Notes: generated from the letters alone by a model not told the origin. 64,000 nucleotides of DNA from Macrolepiota albuminosa (GCA_027475525.1 JAMWFC010000067.1:310001-374000); one strand, 5' to 3'. Shown: positions 37,251 through 50,111, counted from the stretch's first letter. Translations and numbers: made by a program.

Positions 37251-37825
37251 TGTCAGAGGACTCCTCATTTCTTCCTTCTTTCACTTCTTATCTCTTCACT
37301 CTCCTTTCATTCATTCTCTTATTTCTTCTGTCATTCTCTCATTTTACTGTTTCTATTCTTTCAACACTATTTGTTAGTACTATTCTCAGCCCTTGAGGTG
37401 CTCTGGTTCTTTAGCTACTATTCAGACAAGTGTGGGCCCTTCAGTACCACTTCCAGACTACTTACATAAGCCAGAGTTTGCCAGAGTTTGCCCCTTATTT
37501 GTGCAATTGTTTGTGTAGGCAATTTTCTTCCAGACTACTTACATAAGCCAGAGTTTGCCAGAGTTTGCCCCTTATTTGTGCAATTGTTTGTGTAGGCAAT
37601 TTTAAGTTTTTAAGGTTTTGTTGTACTGTACAGTTGTTTCCCATGCTTCAGAGGCCCCCAGAAGCATCCAACCTGGCATAGGAAATTCCTAGACTTGTTC
37701 TCTTTGGATCTCCCTCTGCCAGATGAGTAGTTATTATGATATTGTCAGTACATACTCTAATACACTTTGGATCTCCCTCTGCCAGCTGTGTGACTGAGCC
37801 ACAGCCTCTAAAGGTCACCCTTACA
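37251..37825 (-). repeat. LTR family A copy, reverse
   Basis: Starts TGTCAGAGGACTCCTC and ends GGTCACCCTTACA. It contains an exact 77-bp tandem duplication (37450-37526 and 37527-37603) absent from the other copies. No target duplication seen. Confidence 0.75.
37450..37603. repeat. exact 77-bp tandem duplication, site 4
   Basis: 37450-37526 equals 37527-37603 with no mismatch. Other copies of this LTR family hold one copy only. Confidence 0.9.
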
Positions 37826-38385
37826 GTTTGCTGCTTTGCATTATCTCAACTACACTTTCAGTGTTCAGACTCACACTGAGACTCACACTGATGAAGACTT
37901 ATCTTATAACATTGCATTTGATTAGCTCCAGGCAGCAGCTGAATACCATAATGGCTGGTCAGTAGCAGATGCACTACAAGTTGTGCACACTATGGTCAAA
38001 CATCTGCAATGGTAGAGATCCCCTTTGTAAGTGGCATTTATATATTTAAGTATATGACAGCATTGCTACACATTGGAACACTTTCTTTTTTTTGGTATGT
38101 TTTTTTTCTTTTTGTTTTGTTTTTTTTTTGTTTTTTTATTTTTTTTATTTTTTATTTTATTTTTATTTTTTTCTTAGACTGCTAATGGCTCCCATTGATA
38201 AGTTGCCTGCAGGTATGACTTGAAGCCACATATGGATATTGGCATTACAAACTAACATTCACTGTTTAAAAACCAGCAGGAGTAATGCTAATGCATAGGT
38301 GGGTATTTGTGACCAATTGATGCATTGGACTTGTTGATTGTACTTTGAACTTTTTTCTTCTTTTTTCTTATTGTACTTTGAACTA

Positions 38386-38422
<37 letters not shown>

Positions 38423-39353
38423 TTAGGACATGCAGCAAAGCCTCTAGCTGCATGTGAATGCTCCAAAAACAATGAGGAGGCTAATGTTGGCCATTTAAAG
38501 CCAACAAGAGCAAGATAGGCAGGTATTTGTAGTAAATTGGTGCATCAGACTTATTGATTGTACTTTCAACTAATTTTTTTTGATTTTAGGATGTGCAGCA
38601 AAGCCTCTAGCTGCATGTGGATGCTCCAAGGATAACAAGGAGGCTAACATTGGCTGTTTGAAGCCAATGGAAGTAACACTGATGTGTATATGTGACTGTT
38701 ACATATGTATTCAACATGCCATGGTGTCCTGAACATTGCTCAACCTGAACACTGCTTTGAATGTTCATACCCACCTCATAACATCCATGATTTGCTTATT
38801 GACTTCTAATCAATCATCCCATGTGGTTTCCTGAACTATCAATGGTGATTCATTGTATAAAATCAGAAAAAATAAAAGCAGAAGAACTGGTGTGGTTCAG
38901 GGCATCAAGTATGTAGCCTTGTACCTTTTTTTGGCTCTGTTAGACTCATATATGCCCAGATCTGCATGTGTGTATGTTATTCAAGCATTTGGGCACATCA
39001 AGGGGGTTATAGAGAGGGTCAAAAAACAGGTTTGTTGCTTGTTTTTGACATAATTCATTGAATAACACCTCTTTACAGGCTACAAATGCAAAGCTGCATT
39101 GCACAGGGATGTATTTATTCTTGTATGGCAGTTGTGTCAATATCAATTCTATGTATACAGGAACAACACTGATAACTGAAGGCTTTGATTTTTGTTTTTC
39201 TACCTTTTTTTCAATACATTTATGCATTTTTTTATATTATGCTTATGTACACCAATATATATAATTTGAACATTGAATTTTATACAAATATTGCTGAGAT
39301 TTCTCCCTCTGCACTAAGTTAATGTACTGTGTCCTGCCATGCTGGCACATTAT
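37826..39353. other. unclassified sequence with low-complexity tracts
   Basis: Includes a T-rich tract (about 38091-38176), a TTA run (about 38386-38424) and two or three related segments of about 150 bp (38200-38680) with the word GCAAAGCCTCTAGCTGCATG. No gene family recognised. The last 5 bases are the left copy of the copia target duplication ATTAT. Confidence 0.45.
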
Positions 39354-39617
39354 TGTTGAGTACAACAGCTGACTACTTCCTAATTTGGACAATCATATGT
39401 TTTTCAATCGGTCATTACTTGTGACACCTCAGTGTTTCCAATCACTGAGGTGTAAGTCAATTTTTATATCACACTTAATATATTACTGATAGTCTGTAGT
39501 ATTTCTTTGTTACTACAGGTAGATACCCAATATATTGCAAAGTGTTTCCAACCACTGAGGTTATCTCTTTGTTACTACAGTTATCCAAGATCCCTCGAGA
39601 CCAGTCCAACCTCAACA
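39354..39617 (+). repeat. 5' LTR of copia element 2
   Basis: 264 bp, TGTTGAGTAC to CCTCAACA, which are short inverted ends. Followed by GGTTATGGGCCC, probably including the primer binding site. Confidence 0.9.
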
Positions 39618-39621
39618 GGTT

Positions 39622-40531
39622 ATGGGCCCTGATGTTACCTGTGATATTTTGTCAATAAAGTTGATAGTCCCAACACTTGCGGCTGACAGTTCAAACTGGC
39701 CCACATACCAGAAATGTGTCATGAATGCCATAACATCAAAGAAGCTCCAGAGACACCTTGTGGGTACCGTGTGTAAGCTGGTCATGCTTATTGAGCATGA
39801 GAGATTATTCTACCGTGATGACAACTTCTTGGCTCTATTATCCAACAATCAGGTCGATGAGGTTGAGGATGCCATGGAGGAATGGTTGCAGAGAGAGGCT
39901 CAGATCCATGAGATCATATACAGCATGGTTGACTAGTCTACTTTTCACTAAGTCAAGAGTGAACCCACCGTTGCTGCTATCTGGAAGAAACTTGTGTCGA
40001 TTCATGGCAACAAAGGAGCTATGTACGAAACCAATCTCCTTGCCCAACTGCAAAAACACCTGCTTCATCAAAAACAGCGAAGTCGATATGTGTACTCACC
40101 TTGCTAGCATGGTTGTAATCAAAGAGCACCTCACAGAAATTGGTTGTCCCTTGTCCAATGCGTCATTTGCAAGTTATATCTGTACATCACTATCTCTTGC
40201 CCCCACATATAAACCATTGTTCATGATACTTGCAACATCCACACACACCTCTGGAAAGCCAGTTTCAAGCCAGGATCTTATCTGGCATCTTAACGAGGAA
40301 GCAAACAGTGCAGCAATTAAAACAAATATCAATTGCCAACATGAAGCAATGATTGCAGTGCATGCAAAAGCTCATGGTGACTCTAAAGACACAAAAGAAA
40401 AAGGAAAATCGAAGTCAGAGTCTAAAGATAAGGATAAGCAGCACTGCAACAACTGTGACAAAGATGGACACACCAAAGATAAATGTTTTGAGGAAGATGG
40501 AGGTATGGAAGATAAGGCACCTGAGTAGTGG
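39622..40531 (+). pseudogene. copia element 2 gag with CCHC knuckle
   Basis: ATG 39622 opens a capsid frame (PTLAADSSNWPTYQKCVMNA) that meets stops at about 39934 and continues with WKKLVSIHGNKGAMYETNLL. A frameshift near 40075 moves the sequence to the frame of the zinc knuckle CNNCDKDGHTKDKC (about 40446-40487), then a TAG at about 40526. Damage is light: a few transitions and one shift. Confidence 0.85.
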
Positions 40532-41955
40532 TTGAAAAAGCACAAGGGGAAAGGAAAGGACAAAGCAGACAAGAACAAGTCAGCAAATGCTGCCGAAACC
40601 AAAAAAGAGGAGGAAAATTACACCTTTCTCACTTCTCTTGCTATTAATGCCCCTGATGACAACCCAAACAACAACGTGGCACTTGCTATTACGTTTAGAC
40701 ACAACAATGAAGCCTATGCCACATCCCCATCTGCCAGAATTATAATTGATTGTGGTGCTAGCAGCCATTTCTTGCTATCTTGCAAAAAATTCATAAACTA
40801 CCAGAAAATTAATCTTGAACCAGTTCATGCAGCCAATGGACATACCTTCAGCGCTCTTGGCAGGGGAGATCTGCAAATCTGTCTACCCATGAAAATGGAG
40901 GAAAAGTCAGTCCCCATTCTTCTCAAAAGAGTTTACTACACACCAACTATGGCATTCACACTGGTGTCCGTATCATGTCTTGATCATGCTGGTTGTTCTC
41001 TCCTCATCAAGAACAGAATGTGTGTCATTAGAAGTCCAAAGCCACAACATTGTGTCATTGATTGTGTCCCAGCAATTTGTGGACTATACTGTGCCAATAG
41101 ATCAACACCCTTCTGGAATCACGTCATGAATATTGCGTCAAAGTCTATCTTGATCAATGAGCTCCACTGTCGGATGGGGCACATAAATCACAAAAACTTC
41201 CGTGAGGCAGTTCGCCTTGGGGCTGTCACTGGTGTTGAACTTGACATGTCATCAGAACCTGAGTTCTGTGAAGCAGGTGTCAAAGGGAAGGCACAGTGTC
41301 AGTCGTTCCCAAAGAAGAGTAAAACTAAGTATACTCACTATGGGGAAAAGATTGTTGAAGATTTGTGGGGTCCTGCACAGGTCAAGTCACTCGGTGGAAA
41401 CATCTACTCATACACAAACATTGATCTGTACACCTGCAAGGAACACATCACATTTCTTGCATGTAAGTCTGATGTATTTAAGGCTTACCGTGACTACAAA
41501 GCATGGGTTAAAATTCACCATGGTGCAAACATCAAGATGTATGGCAGTGACAGAGGCAGTGAGTTCTTGAGCACCAAAATAAAAGCTCACCAGGATGCCG
41601 CTGGTACTGTTTGTGATCTCACTGTGCATCATTCTCCCCAATCTAATAGCATCGCTGAACATGCAAATCGTACCATTGTTGAGGGTGCACGCACTATGTT
41701 AATTGCATCAGGCCTCCCTAAATACCTCTGGGCAGAGGCTAAATGTCATATGGTCTAGCTACAGAACAGGACGCTAACCTGTGCCACTCCTGACAATATA
41801 ACACCATATCAGATGGCAACCAACATAGCACAAGTATATGAATGGAAAGTGCATGCCTACATTAAGCTGCACAGTGCAGGCAAGCTCAATCCTAAAGTTG
41901 GAGAGGGGAAGTTTGTTGGCATTGACAACGAATCAAAGGGGTATAGGATATACTG
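40532..41955 (+). pseudogene. copia element 2 protease and integrase
   Basis: One long frame to 41758 holds the protease (IIIDCGASSHFLLSC; the usual DSG/DTG is DCG), the integrase zinc domain (ELHCRMGHINHKNF with later cysteines), and the DDE core with NIDLYTCK, YGSDRGSEFLS and HHSPQSNSIAEHANRTI. Cleavage of the polyprotein and insertion of cDNA are the family roles. TAG at 41756-41758 replaces a likely glutamine codon. The frame continues to KGYRIY and is then split by the 949-bp insertion. Confidence 0.88.
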
Positions 41956-42904
41956 ATGCAAAATGAGTAGTTTACTATATGTAAAGTAGTTCAAAATGGA
42001 ATTTGAACTGGACTTTGATTATATTTCAAGTGTCTCAATTCCACAGAGTACGTAGGGCAAGTGTTGACATGTGCGCATACTTTGTAAAAGTGTGATTATA
42101 ATGTTTTAATTGATTCATTTAGAATGTTGCATAGTGCACTCAAAAATGGGTCAATAAAGTATTATTTACTAAAACCCAAAGCTACTGTAATGCTCCTAGG
42201 CCTAAGAAATCCGCTCCCTGGGGATTCTGAGCCATGGCAATGCAATTGCTTGCCTGACTCCCCCAAATTTGTCCTTCTTTTATATCCCTTCCTTCAATGC
42301 ATGGACCACTACTTATGGCGTGTGTTTTTGTGTTGTCGTAATGCATTGCCATGCCCAGGCAGTTGGTTAGCATGTTACCAAGCCTGGTCTGGTGGCTAAT
42401 GGTTTGTCCATTCTCTGGTGTGCATGGCTACACCCTTTTTATGGCTAATCCTTCCTCTGTTGCCTTGCCTTATCCTCTCGTCCCTCTGTGTCCTTTTTCC
42501 TTTCTCCTGGGCTCACTTTGTTGTTATTCCATGGTTGTGGTGGGCTGGCATTGTGGAGAGGAGGTATGATGAAAGAGTACCAAGTATTTTGGACCGAAGT
42601 GACGGGATGGTGTGGTGGCAGTGCTGATTTCAGAGATGATGCCGAGATCTTGGTTTTACCGAGCACTGCCACTCACTCAGTTATCCCTGACTTCATCAAT
42701 CTTTGATTGCTGCCTTGTTACCATGCATTTATTGCTATGCTTAGCTGGGTTTGGCCAGTTTTCATAAGTTTTGGGTTGGGTTTTTTGTGAGTCTGCCCAT
42801 GTCTACAGTTTTTGACTAACGCTTACAGTTTTCAGTGCTTTTTAGAGTATATTGGGACTATATTTTGACTCTTATTGTCTGCCTTGTATGAGGCAGACAT
42901 ATCA
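41956..42904. mobile_element. 949-bp unclassified insertion with 6-bp target duplication
   Basis: Splits the copia codon series R-I-Y-W-P-R. ATACTG is present on both sides (41950-41955 and 42905-42910) and joining there restores the copia frame. Near the right end is a perfect 9-bp stem with 6-nt loop (42876-42899, TGTCTGCCT / AGGCAGACA). No terminal inverted repeat and no family-specific coding sequence were seen. Confidence 0.7.
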
Positions 42905-44328
42905 ATACTGGCCCAGGAAACATCAGCTTACAATTGAAAGAGATGTTTACTTCAACAGGGAAGCAGCTCTCAACCCGGATAATGTCCAGATTGAGAGGGA
43001 GTGGGAATCTGTCAATCCAGACAGTCACCAGACCTCAAAATCACTAAACCCTCCAGAATCGTCACCAGGTCCTATATCTAACAATTCTGCCAACAATGTC
43101 AAGGTCAAAGAGGTCACCGAAAGCAGTCCCATGCCACAAACCAAGGTTATTAACAATGAGAAACACATTGAGAACCTGCAAGAGTTGCCTCAAACAGTCT
43201 CAGACAACCCACAGGCAGAGAATTTGCCCTCTCCCAATGCACTGCACCTCAAGAAGCATCAAAATTCACTGACTGGCCTCCAACAATTCAATTCCAAACA
43301 ATATGGCTGAGGACAGCATTGCAACACCCCAAAGGATGCAAGTTTTGCTGACTATGCTGAATCTGCACTCATTGTTGACGCCACCGAGATCCTTGAACCT
43401 AGCGGAGTTGAAATTGAAGCTGAGTGGATTTACAATGCAATCGAGCATGCAATGGCAGTAAGTGAAGATGTACCATCCATTAGAGATGCACTGAGTGGTA
43501 GCAAAAGAGAAGATTGGTCAGCTGCAATAGATGCTGAACTTAGCCAAATCGAGAAACTTTGTACCTGGGAAATTGTTGAGACACCCAAAGATGTCAATGT
43601 CATTCCATGTCGGTATGTCTTACGACGCAAGCGTGGTGCTGATGGACAAATAGTCCGTTACAAAGCTCAACTTGTTGCTAAGGGATTCAAGCAGCAGTTT
43701 GGGGTTGATTACTCTGAAACGTTTGCCCCAACTATACACGCCACCACGCTTCGTATTCTTCTGTCAAGTGCAGCATCAAATGGTGCCTCCATTGAACAGG
43801 CTGACATTAAAAATGCCTATCTAAACTCATCACTCAATAAAAACAAGGTCATTTTCATGCAGTTTCCACCTCACTATTGGCAGTTCCATACGTTACCACC
43901 TGAGCTTACAAAGCTACCTGATTCAAAGCTTACGTGCCGGCTTAAGCACCCGCTTTATGGTACAAAGCAGGGCGCCCACCACTGGTATGAGGAAGTGTTC
44001 AACACATTCACTGATCTCAGATACACTGCTTGTCAGGCTGATATCGCTGTCTTTTACAAAGTCAACAACAATGATTACACAACTGTTGCTGTTGCAACAG
44101 ATGACTTTACCATAATTGGCAACTCCATTAAGGTCACCTCACTAATAAATGAGCAGCTCAGCAAACGATTCAAAATTGTTGACCTCAGCCTTATCAACTG
44201 GCTACTCAGAGTCAGCGTTACTAGAGATCTAAATGCTCACACCATCTCGCTTGGCCAGCAGGCCTATATCAAACAGATCGTCAAACGCTTTGGCCTTGAG
44301 GAGTCATGTACTGCCATAATACCTATGG
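42905..44328 (+). pseudogene. copia element 2 reverse transcriptase, 5' part
   Basis: After a linker (WPRKHQLTIERDVYFNREAA) the RT frame runs from about 43452: LSQIEKLCTWEIVETPKDVN, VLRRKRGADGQIVRYKAQLV, ASIEQADIKNAYLNSSL, HPLYGTKQGAHHWYEE and the catalytic block VAVATDDFTIIG, where YVDD is replaced by ATDD. Interrupted at 44329 by the gypsy element in codons for CTAIIPM; the coding sequence resumes at 50435. Confidence 0.88.
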
Positions 44329-44651
44329 TGTCAGAGACGAGATTAAATAGAGAATTCTTGATGCTTGAGAAAACTGAGAATTTGCTGAGAGTTTGAGCAA
44401 AAACAACTGTGTTGATTGCTCGACTTTCGTAGACAAATACATGAGACTTATATAGCTAAATGGATAGGAGAAAAGAAAATAAGGAGTACTGTAAATAGGA
44501 AGGTCTGAGATATATGTAGTTATTTAAGGAGAATCAATGATGAAATATGATGTAATAAAAATAAGAAAAGGAGATTTTGAAAATAGATGGCAGTCGACGA
44601 AAGTAGAATTAAGATCGGAATTTGGATGAGACTTTAGCAGATTTTCTGACA
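44329..44651 (-). repeat. 3' LTR of the gypsy element
   Basis: 323 bp, about 97 percent identical to 50112-50434. No indels between the two. Confidence 0.92.
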
Positions 44652-44660
44652 TTACCCCCT

Positions 44661-45150
44661 TTTCAAGACTGAGTCAACATAATCTTTGGAACGTGGTGGT
44701 CGTGCGATTTGATTTGATCGAGTAGTAGTTTGCTGGGGTGGTTTGAAATTTTGTTGTGAGGGTGCAGGAGGAGGAGAGGGTGACCGGCTCGGATGGTCGA
44801 TTAATGTACTGGAGTGTTGGCTTGGTCTAGGTAGCGAGGTGTAAGGCGTTCTATCGAAATAGATTTGAGGTGGATGTGGTCTTCTAGGGTTGTGTTGATG
44901 CCAACGTTTGAGTGTTTCAGAAAGTTCGGAAGGGATGTCAGATAGAGGAATCCAAGAATTCTCGGAATCTGGCAGATTCTTCCATGAAACAAAATAGTCA
45001 TAGCATTGTCCAATTTTCCGAGTATTGATAATAGATTTGATGTCGAGTGGTCAATCTGGAATGAGGTCGGTCGGAGGGATGGCAGAGATCTGTACGTGAT
45101 CTGGGATAGTTGAAGGGGGAGTCCAAGGTTCTAAGAGAGAAGCATGGAAA
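44661..45150 (-). pseudogene. gypsy integrase C-terminal end with chromodomain
   Basis: The minus pol frame encodes IINTRKIGQCYDYFVSWKNL then NSWIPLSDIPSELSETLKRW, a chromodomain (aromatic and W residues in the expected order), followed by a proline-rich tail. In chromoviruses this domain directs integration to marked chromatin. A TGA at 45051-45053 lies just upstream of the domain in the same frame. Confidence 0.8.
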
Positions 45151-46160
45151 ACTGGGTGAAGACGAGAGTATGAGGCTGGGAGTTCAAGGAGATAGGATAA
45201 GGTTCCATGACAGGCCAAGATTTTGAAAGGTCCAAGGCATCAGTAATCGAGTTTGTTGGAAGGTCGGGTAGTTTTGATGTTTCGTCGAAGTAACCAGACG
45301 TAATCGCCCAGTTTGAAGTCGGGAGTGTCTAAATGTCGATGATTGTAGTACTTCGTCATATATTCGTTGGCTTGTTCTAGTTCGAGGTGAAGTTCCTTGT
45401 GGATTTCTTGAAGTCTATTGGCAAGGTCGGTGGCTACTGGATTTGTAGTTCGTTCCGTGAGCTTAATTTTGAAATCGGGATGATATCCAAGATTGGCATA
45501 GAATGGTGTTTGCTGAGTTGAAGTATTGACGTGATTGTTGAAAGAAAATTCAGCTAGGGCAAGATAATTGACCCAATCATCTTGTTGATAGGAGGTATAA
45601 GTACGCAAATAGGTTTCAAGGGTTTGGTTGGTGTGTTTGGTAAGTCCATCGGTTTGAGGGTGATAAGCGGTGGATGGGCGCATTTTGGTGCCCACAAGAG
45701 ACATGAGATTTGTAAAAAATGATGATACAAAGATTGATCCTTGGTCTGAGACTATAGACTGAGGAAAGCCGTGATGTCAAAAGATACGGTCTAGATAGAT
45801 ACAAGCTAGGTCTGGGGCATCCATGGATTCACAGATTGGAATGAAGTGAGCAGCTCGCATCATGCAGTCACATACCACCCAAATGGTGTCGTAACTGTGT
45901 GATAATGGGAGCTTTGTAATGAAATCCATAGAGATGGAGCACCAGGGACGGTCAGGAATGTCAAGAGATTGGAGTAATCCATAAGGCTTATGAGTTGCAT
46001 TCTTGGTATGGGCGCATAGTTCACAAGATTTGACATAAGCACAAGAATAAGTTTGCATCCCTGGCCATGAGAAGTCACGACAAAGATTGTCATAAGTTCC
46101 TGCTCAGCTGGGATGTCCTGATATAACAGAATCGTGTCTAGAATAAAGGATTTCAGCTCA
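45151..46160 (-). pseudogene. gypsy integrase
   Basis: In the pol frame: HH-CC region ending SCELCAHTKNATHKPYG, core residues in WCSISMDFITKLPLSHSYDT (first D), a second-D region around VSDQGSIFVSSFF, and RPSTAYHPQTDGLTKHTNQT with YHPQTDG then the position normally E in E-R-N-Q (here K-H-T-N-Q, so the catalytic glutamate appears changed). Four TGA stops (46158-46160, 46104-46106, 45777-45779, 45240-45242) interrupt it. Confidence 0.85.
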
Positions 46161-48281
46161 AAGTGATGAGGGGACAAAGAGGTGGCCATTGTGAAGGACA
46201 AGGTCATCTTGTTGAGTAATGGTCTTGTCACCCTGTTGTAGAAGTGTTTGCCATTTGGTGTCGGTACGGTAAGCAGTTTTGAACTCGTTCAGAAGTTCAG
46301 AGTTGTCGAGAGTATATGTTGAAAGGGAATTAATTGATGATGGTGTATTCGATTGTATTTCGGAGGGAAAAATTTGGGCGGTGTGATACAGATTTAGGAA
46401 AGCTTGACGTTGGTTAACAGTGGTTTCATCCCCCTCTTGAGGCTTGTAATCCTGTCGCTGTGATGCTGCGTCAGCCGGGTTTCTTGTGCCAGGTGCATAG
46501 TCAAGTTGAAAGTCGAATTCCGATAGGAAGGAAGACCATCGTGCTTGGCATCGGTTTAACAGTTGTGAAGCCATGAAGTATCGGAGATTTGAATGATCTG
46601 AAATCGCAGTAACAGTATGTGGGAATCCTACAAGCCATGCACACCATTCACGGAAAGCTTTGACGATTCCAAGAAGCTCTTTGTCGTGAATTTTGTAATT
46701 AATTTCTGCGGGTGTAAGCTTGTGAGAGTAGTACAAAACAGGGTGTAGTAGGGAGTTTGAATCGGGTTGCAAATGGATGGCTGACAATGCAAAGTCTGAG
46801 GCATCTGTTACAATGGTAGAGGGAAGCGTGGGATTGAAATGTTGAAGTACGGGGGCTGTAGTGAAGGCGACTTTGAGTTTTTCAAAAGCCTTCTGAGCAG
46901 TAGAGTCAAGTCCTGGAAAATTAGTCTTATATTTCTTGGTAGTCAAAGCATGCAGAAGTAGACAGATCTCAGAGTACCATGGTATGAAGTCTCGGTAAAA
47001 GATGCAGAAACCGAGAAATCACTGGATTTGCTTGACTGAGGACGGCATAGGCCATTTGCTAATTGTGTCTAGCTTTTTTGGGTTCATCTGGATGCTGTTT
47101 GCTGAGATTATATACCCGAGATATTCTACCTGAGATCTTCTGAATTTGCACTTCTTGGCATTTGCGAATAGATTGGCATTAGAAAGACGTTCGAGTACAG
47201 CGGCAACACAAGTCTCATGGTTTTCACCTGGTCGAGAAAAAATCAGAATGTCATCTAGGTAGACAATGCACCAGATGTCAAGAATGTTGCGTAAAACATC
47301 CTGGATAAAAGCTTGGAAAGTAGCGGGAGTGTTGGTAAGACCAAAAGGCATCACAGTGTACTCAAAAAGTCCCAAGTGTGTACAGAAGGCTGTTTTCCAT
47401 TCGTCACCTTCTTTTACTCGGATTAGGTTGAAAGCATTCTTGAGATCGATAACCATGAACTTGTCGCAGCCTTGGACACGGTCTAGTAAATCTGATGTAA
47501 GAGGCAGGGGATAGCGATTTTTCTTTGTGATGGTGTTAAGGCCACAATAATCAACACATAGATGGAGATCGCCTGTCTTGCAGCATACAAACAAGATGGG
47601 AGAAGCTGCAGAGGACGTGGATCGACGAATGAACCTCTTGGCCAGTTGTTCTTTGATGTATTCAAAGAGTGTCTCACGTTCATCTTGAGACAGAGAATAA
47701 ATCGGACCAAAAGAGGGTTGTTTCCCATCCTCGATGTTGATTGCAATATCATAAGGTTGATGGTCTGGAAGCTTCTTAACTTCGACAGGATCAAAGACGT
47801 TGAGGTAATTATGATACTGTTTGGGTATTAGCTTGTGTATCTCATCTTCTGTTTCAGAAACAAAAGCTTTAGATGTGCGTAAAGTGGGAGTGGTTGAGGA
47901 TGGAGGTGGTTCAGGTGGAGGTTGTTCGGAGGAAGGGATATCAGGAGGCAGGTGGTTTGAAATGGCATTGATACGTATTTCTAGTTTGTCATTGGTAGTG
48001 TACCAAATACACAATATTGCTTGATTTCTTGCATATTTCTTGAAATGTTGAGAAGAACAACAAGCAATATGAATAGGTTTAGTTTCAGACTTGTGCGTAG
48101 GCTCAGGTTTAGCAGGAGGTGTCGACCAAATTGCGAGAAGCTCTTCACAACTGATGCTGTTCCGAGTCGGAGGTCTGAGAATGGAAGCTGGTGATTGTGG
48201 AAAGGTGAATTTATAACCGGTGTTTGGGCATGTCTTGTCATGGAGTGGATCAAGCAGCCTACAAAGATCAGAGGGAGGCAT
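46161..48281 (-). pseudogene. gypsy reverse transcriptase and RNase H
   Basis: RT: GLNTITKKNRYPLPLTSDLL, FMVIDLKNAFNLIRVKEGDE, MPFGLTNTPATFQAFI and the active site CIVYLDDILIFS. RNase H: TIVTDASDFALSAIHLQ, YKIHDKELLGIVKAFREW and DHSNLRYFMASQLLNRCQAR. Copies RNA into DNA and removes the RNA strand. The only interruption seen is TGA at 47019-47021 between RT and the connection region. Confidence 0.92.
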
Positions 48282-48359
48282 CCTGGGAAGACCTAAGCCT
48301 AGACCAAGGGAGCTGACAGAACGGATTGAGTGAGCATCCGGTTTTAGAGGACCGTAGCC

Positions 48360-48971
48360 TCATCCAAATGCAGTAACTGGAAAATCATGATTTAGTCTGC
48401 AGCAGGATAGTGACAACTGACCGCAGATCCAATCTATAGATGGATTGTGTTGCTGTAACCAATCCAAACCTAAGATTATCGGATAAAGCATTGAAACAAT
48501 GCCTAGATGAATACCTTCCTGGTGTTCATGGACTTTCAACTTGGTGATGACATCATGCATAAGTAAACCGGAAGTCATGGGGCGGTCGTCAATAGTATAG
48601 ATAGGAACAGGAGAACTTTTGAGAGCTCGTGGAAGAGAATGTTGGGAACAGAATTTATCAGATATGTGGGAAGCCGTTGCGCCGCTGTCGACAAGTGTGT
48701 AGGTTGAAATTTGTTTTCTTTTCGGAAATAACAATTTGACAGGAATAAAGAAATGTTGTCTATTATGAGGAGCTAATTGAATATGAGTAGATAAAAGAAA
48801 GTGTGGGGCAAGAGTCGACTGAGCTGTCCATTCGCCATTGGTGTTCCTGACAAATTTTGGCTGTATGCGGCAACGGGGAAGTGACTCAGTTCCATCTGTT
48901 GTTGCCAAAGACCTCGGAACTAATTGGTCTTCGGCTTGGCTTTTCCCAAATCCCCATGTTTGGCTTTGCAT
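48360..48971 (-). pseudogene. gypsy aspartic protease
   Basis: Contains STYTLVDSGATASHISDKFC with the DSG active-site triad and LYPIILGLDWLQQHNPSIDW. Same frame as RT, separated by TGA at 48360-48362 (context GGA-TGA-GGC, likely from CGA). Confidence 0.85.
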
Positions 48972-50089
48972 TTACGACATTCTTCAGCTTTGTGACCTTC
49001 CTTGCCGCAATATAAGCAGAGATTGTTCTTGAAGCGATGTTCACGTTCAGCAGCTGTAAGAGGACCACGCGTCTTAGAAGTTCCTGGAGTAGAAATGGTA
49101 TCCACGTCCATGGGTACGACGTCAGAGGTAGAGCTAGCATTGACAGGGGGTGTGACAGCATGGGTAGAGGATGGAGTAGGATGTTGACTAGAATGATTAT
49201 TACCAGAGACCTTCTTTTTGCCAGTTTCAATTCACTTTTTGATTTCTTGTTGATGGAGGTTTGTATCAATCAAAATGACTAAAGGTTCCCAATCTTCAAG
49301 TGTAGTAGGACGATGAACGATATTGACCAAATGGTCCTTGACTGAGGACTTCAATCCTTTCATGAAACGAGTGATTTTTGTCTGTTCGGTCATTTTGAGG
49401 TGGCTAGCGAGTTCCATGAATGCGGTCAGGTAATAGTGGGCTGATCTTGTCTGTTTAAGTGCATCAAGTTTTAATTCAGCATTTTGCACATGACTAGGAT
49501 CGGAGAACTTCTTCCTGAAAGCAGCGAGAAAATTGTTCCAATTATAGAGTAGGGGTGATTCGTTGCGTTTGAGATGGTTGAACCATTTGATAGGTAATCT
49601 GTCCTTAAGATGTAAGCCAACGTAAAGGACTTTAGAATGGTCGTCAGGAAAGGAAGGTGGATGGAACTCAATGATTCGCTTGACTTCAGACAAGAAAGGA
49701 GTAACGTCGTTATGTTTACCATTGAAAATGTGTGCGTCTCTAAGCTTGACGTGACTACCACGAATGAATTGGTTCTGGTCAGGGCCAGGTTGACCGGGAT
49801 GGCGTGCAACCTCATTCATGATGTCAATGAGACTATTTTGCAGCATTGTCTGGTTATGTGTAAACTGAGCGAGAATTGCAGCAAATTCAGGTGTGAGAAC
49901 AGGAGCGTTTCCTGCTGTGCCTGGAGCTTGGCTTTGATCCATCGATGGTGATGCTGTGGGGTCAAAGTTACCGGCGAGCTGAATAAAATCAATACCAGGA
50001 GAGATGTGGGGAACGTAGTATTCAGGATTTAGAGCTGGGGGCTGAGTGGTCGGGGAATTGTAGTCTGGATAGACAGAAGTTGAGGCCAT
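48920..50089 (-). pseudogene. gypsy gag with CCHC zinc knuckle
   Basis: ATG at 50089 (MASTSVYPDYNSP). Capsid block HVKLRDAHIFNGKHNDVTPF, LPIKWFNHLKRNESPLLYNW and FRKKFSDPSHVQNAELKLDA; knuckle CLYCGKEGHKAEEC near the C-terminus. One in-frame TGA (49232-49234) precedes the knuckle part. Pol lies in a different frame, so frameshifting is expected in an active copy. Confidence 0.9.
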
Positions 50090-50111
50090 ATAACAAGGAG
50101 CAATCAAACTT

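Noticed and set aside
37251..37825. Full target-site proof for the LTR copy
   Set aside because: Flanks ACTAT and GTTTG differ, so no duplication supports a clean insertion; listed only as a related repeat.
41956..42904. Helitron call for the 949-bp insertion because of the terminal hairpin
   Set aside because: There is a 6-bp target duplication and no CTRR end, neither of which fits a Helitron; left unclassified.
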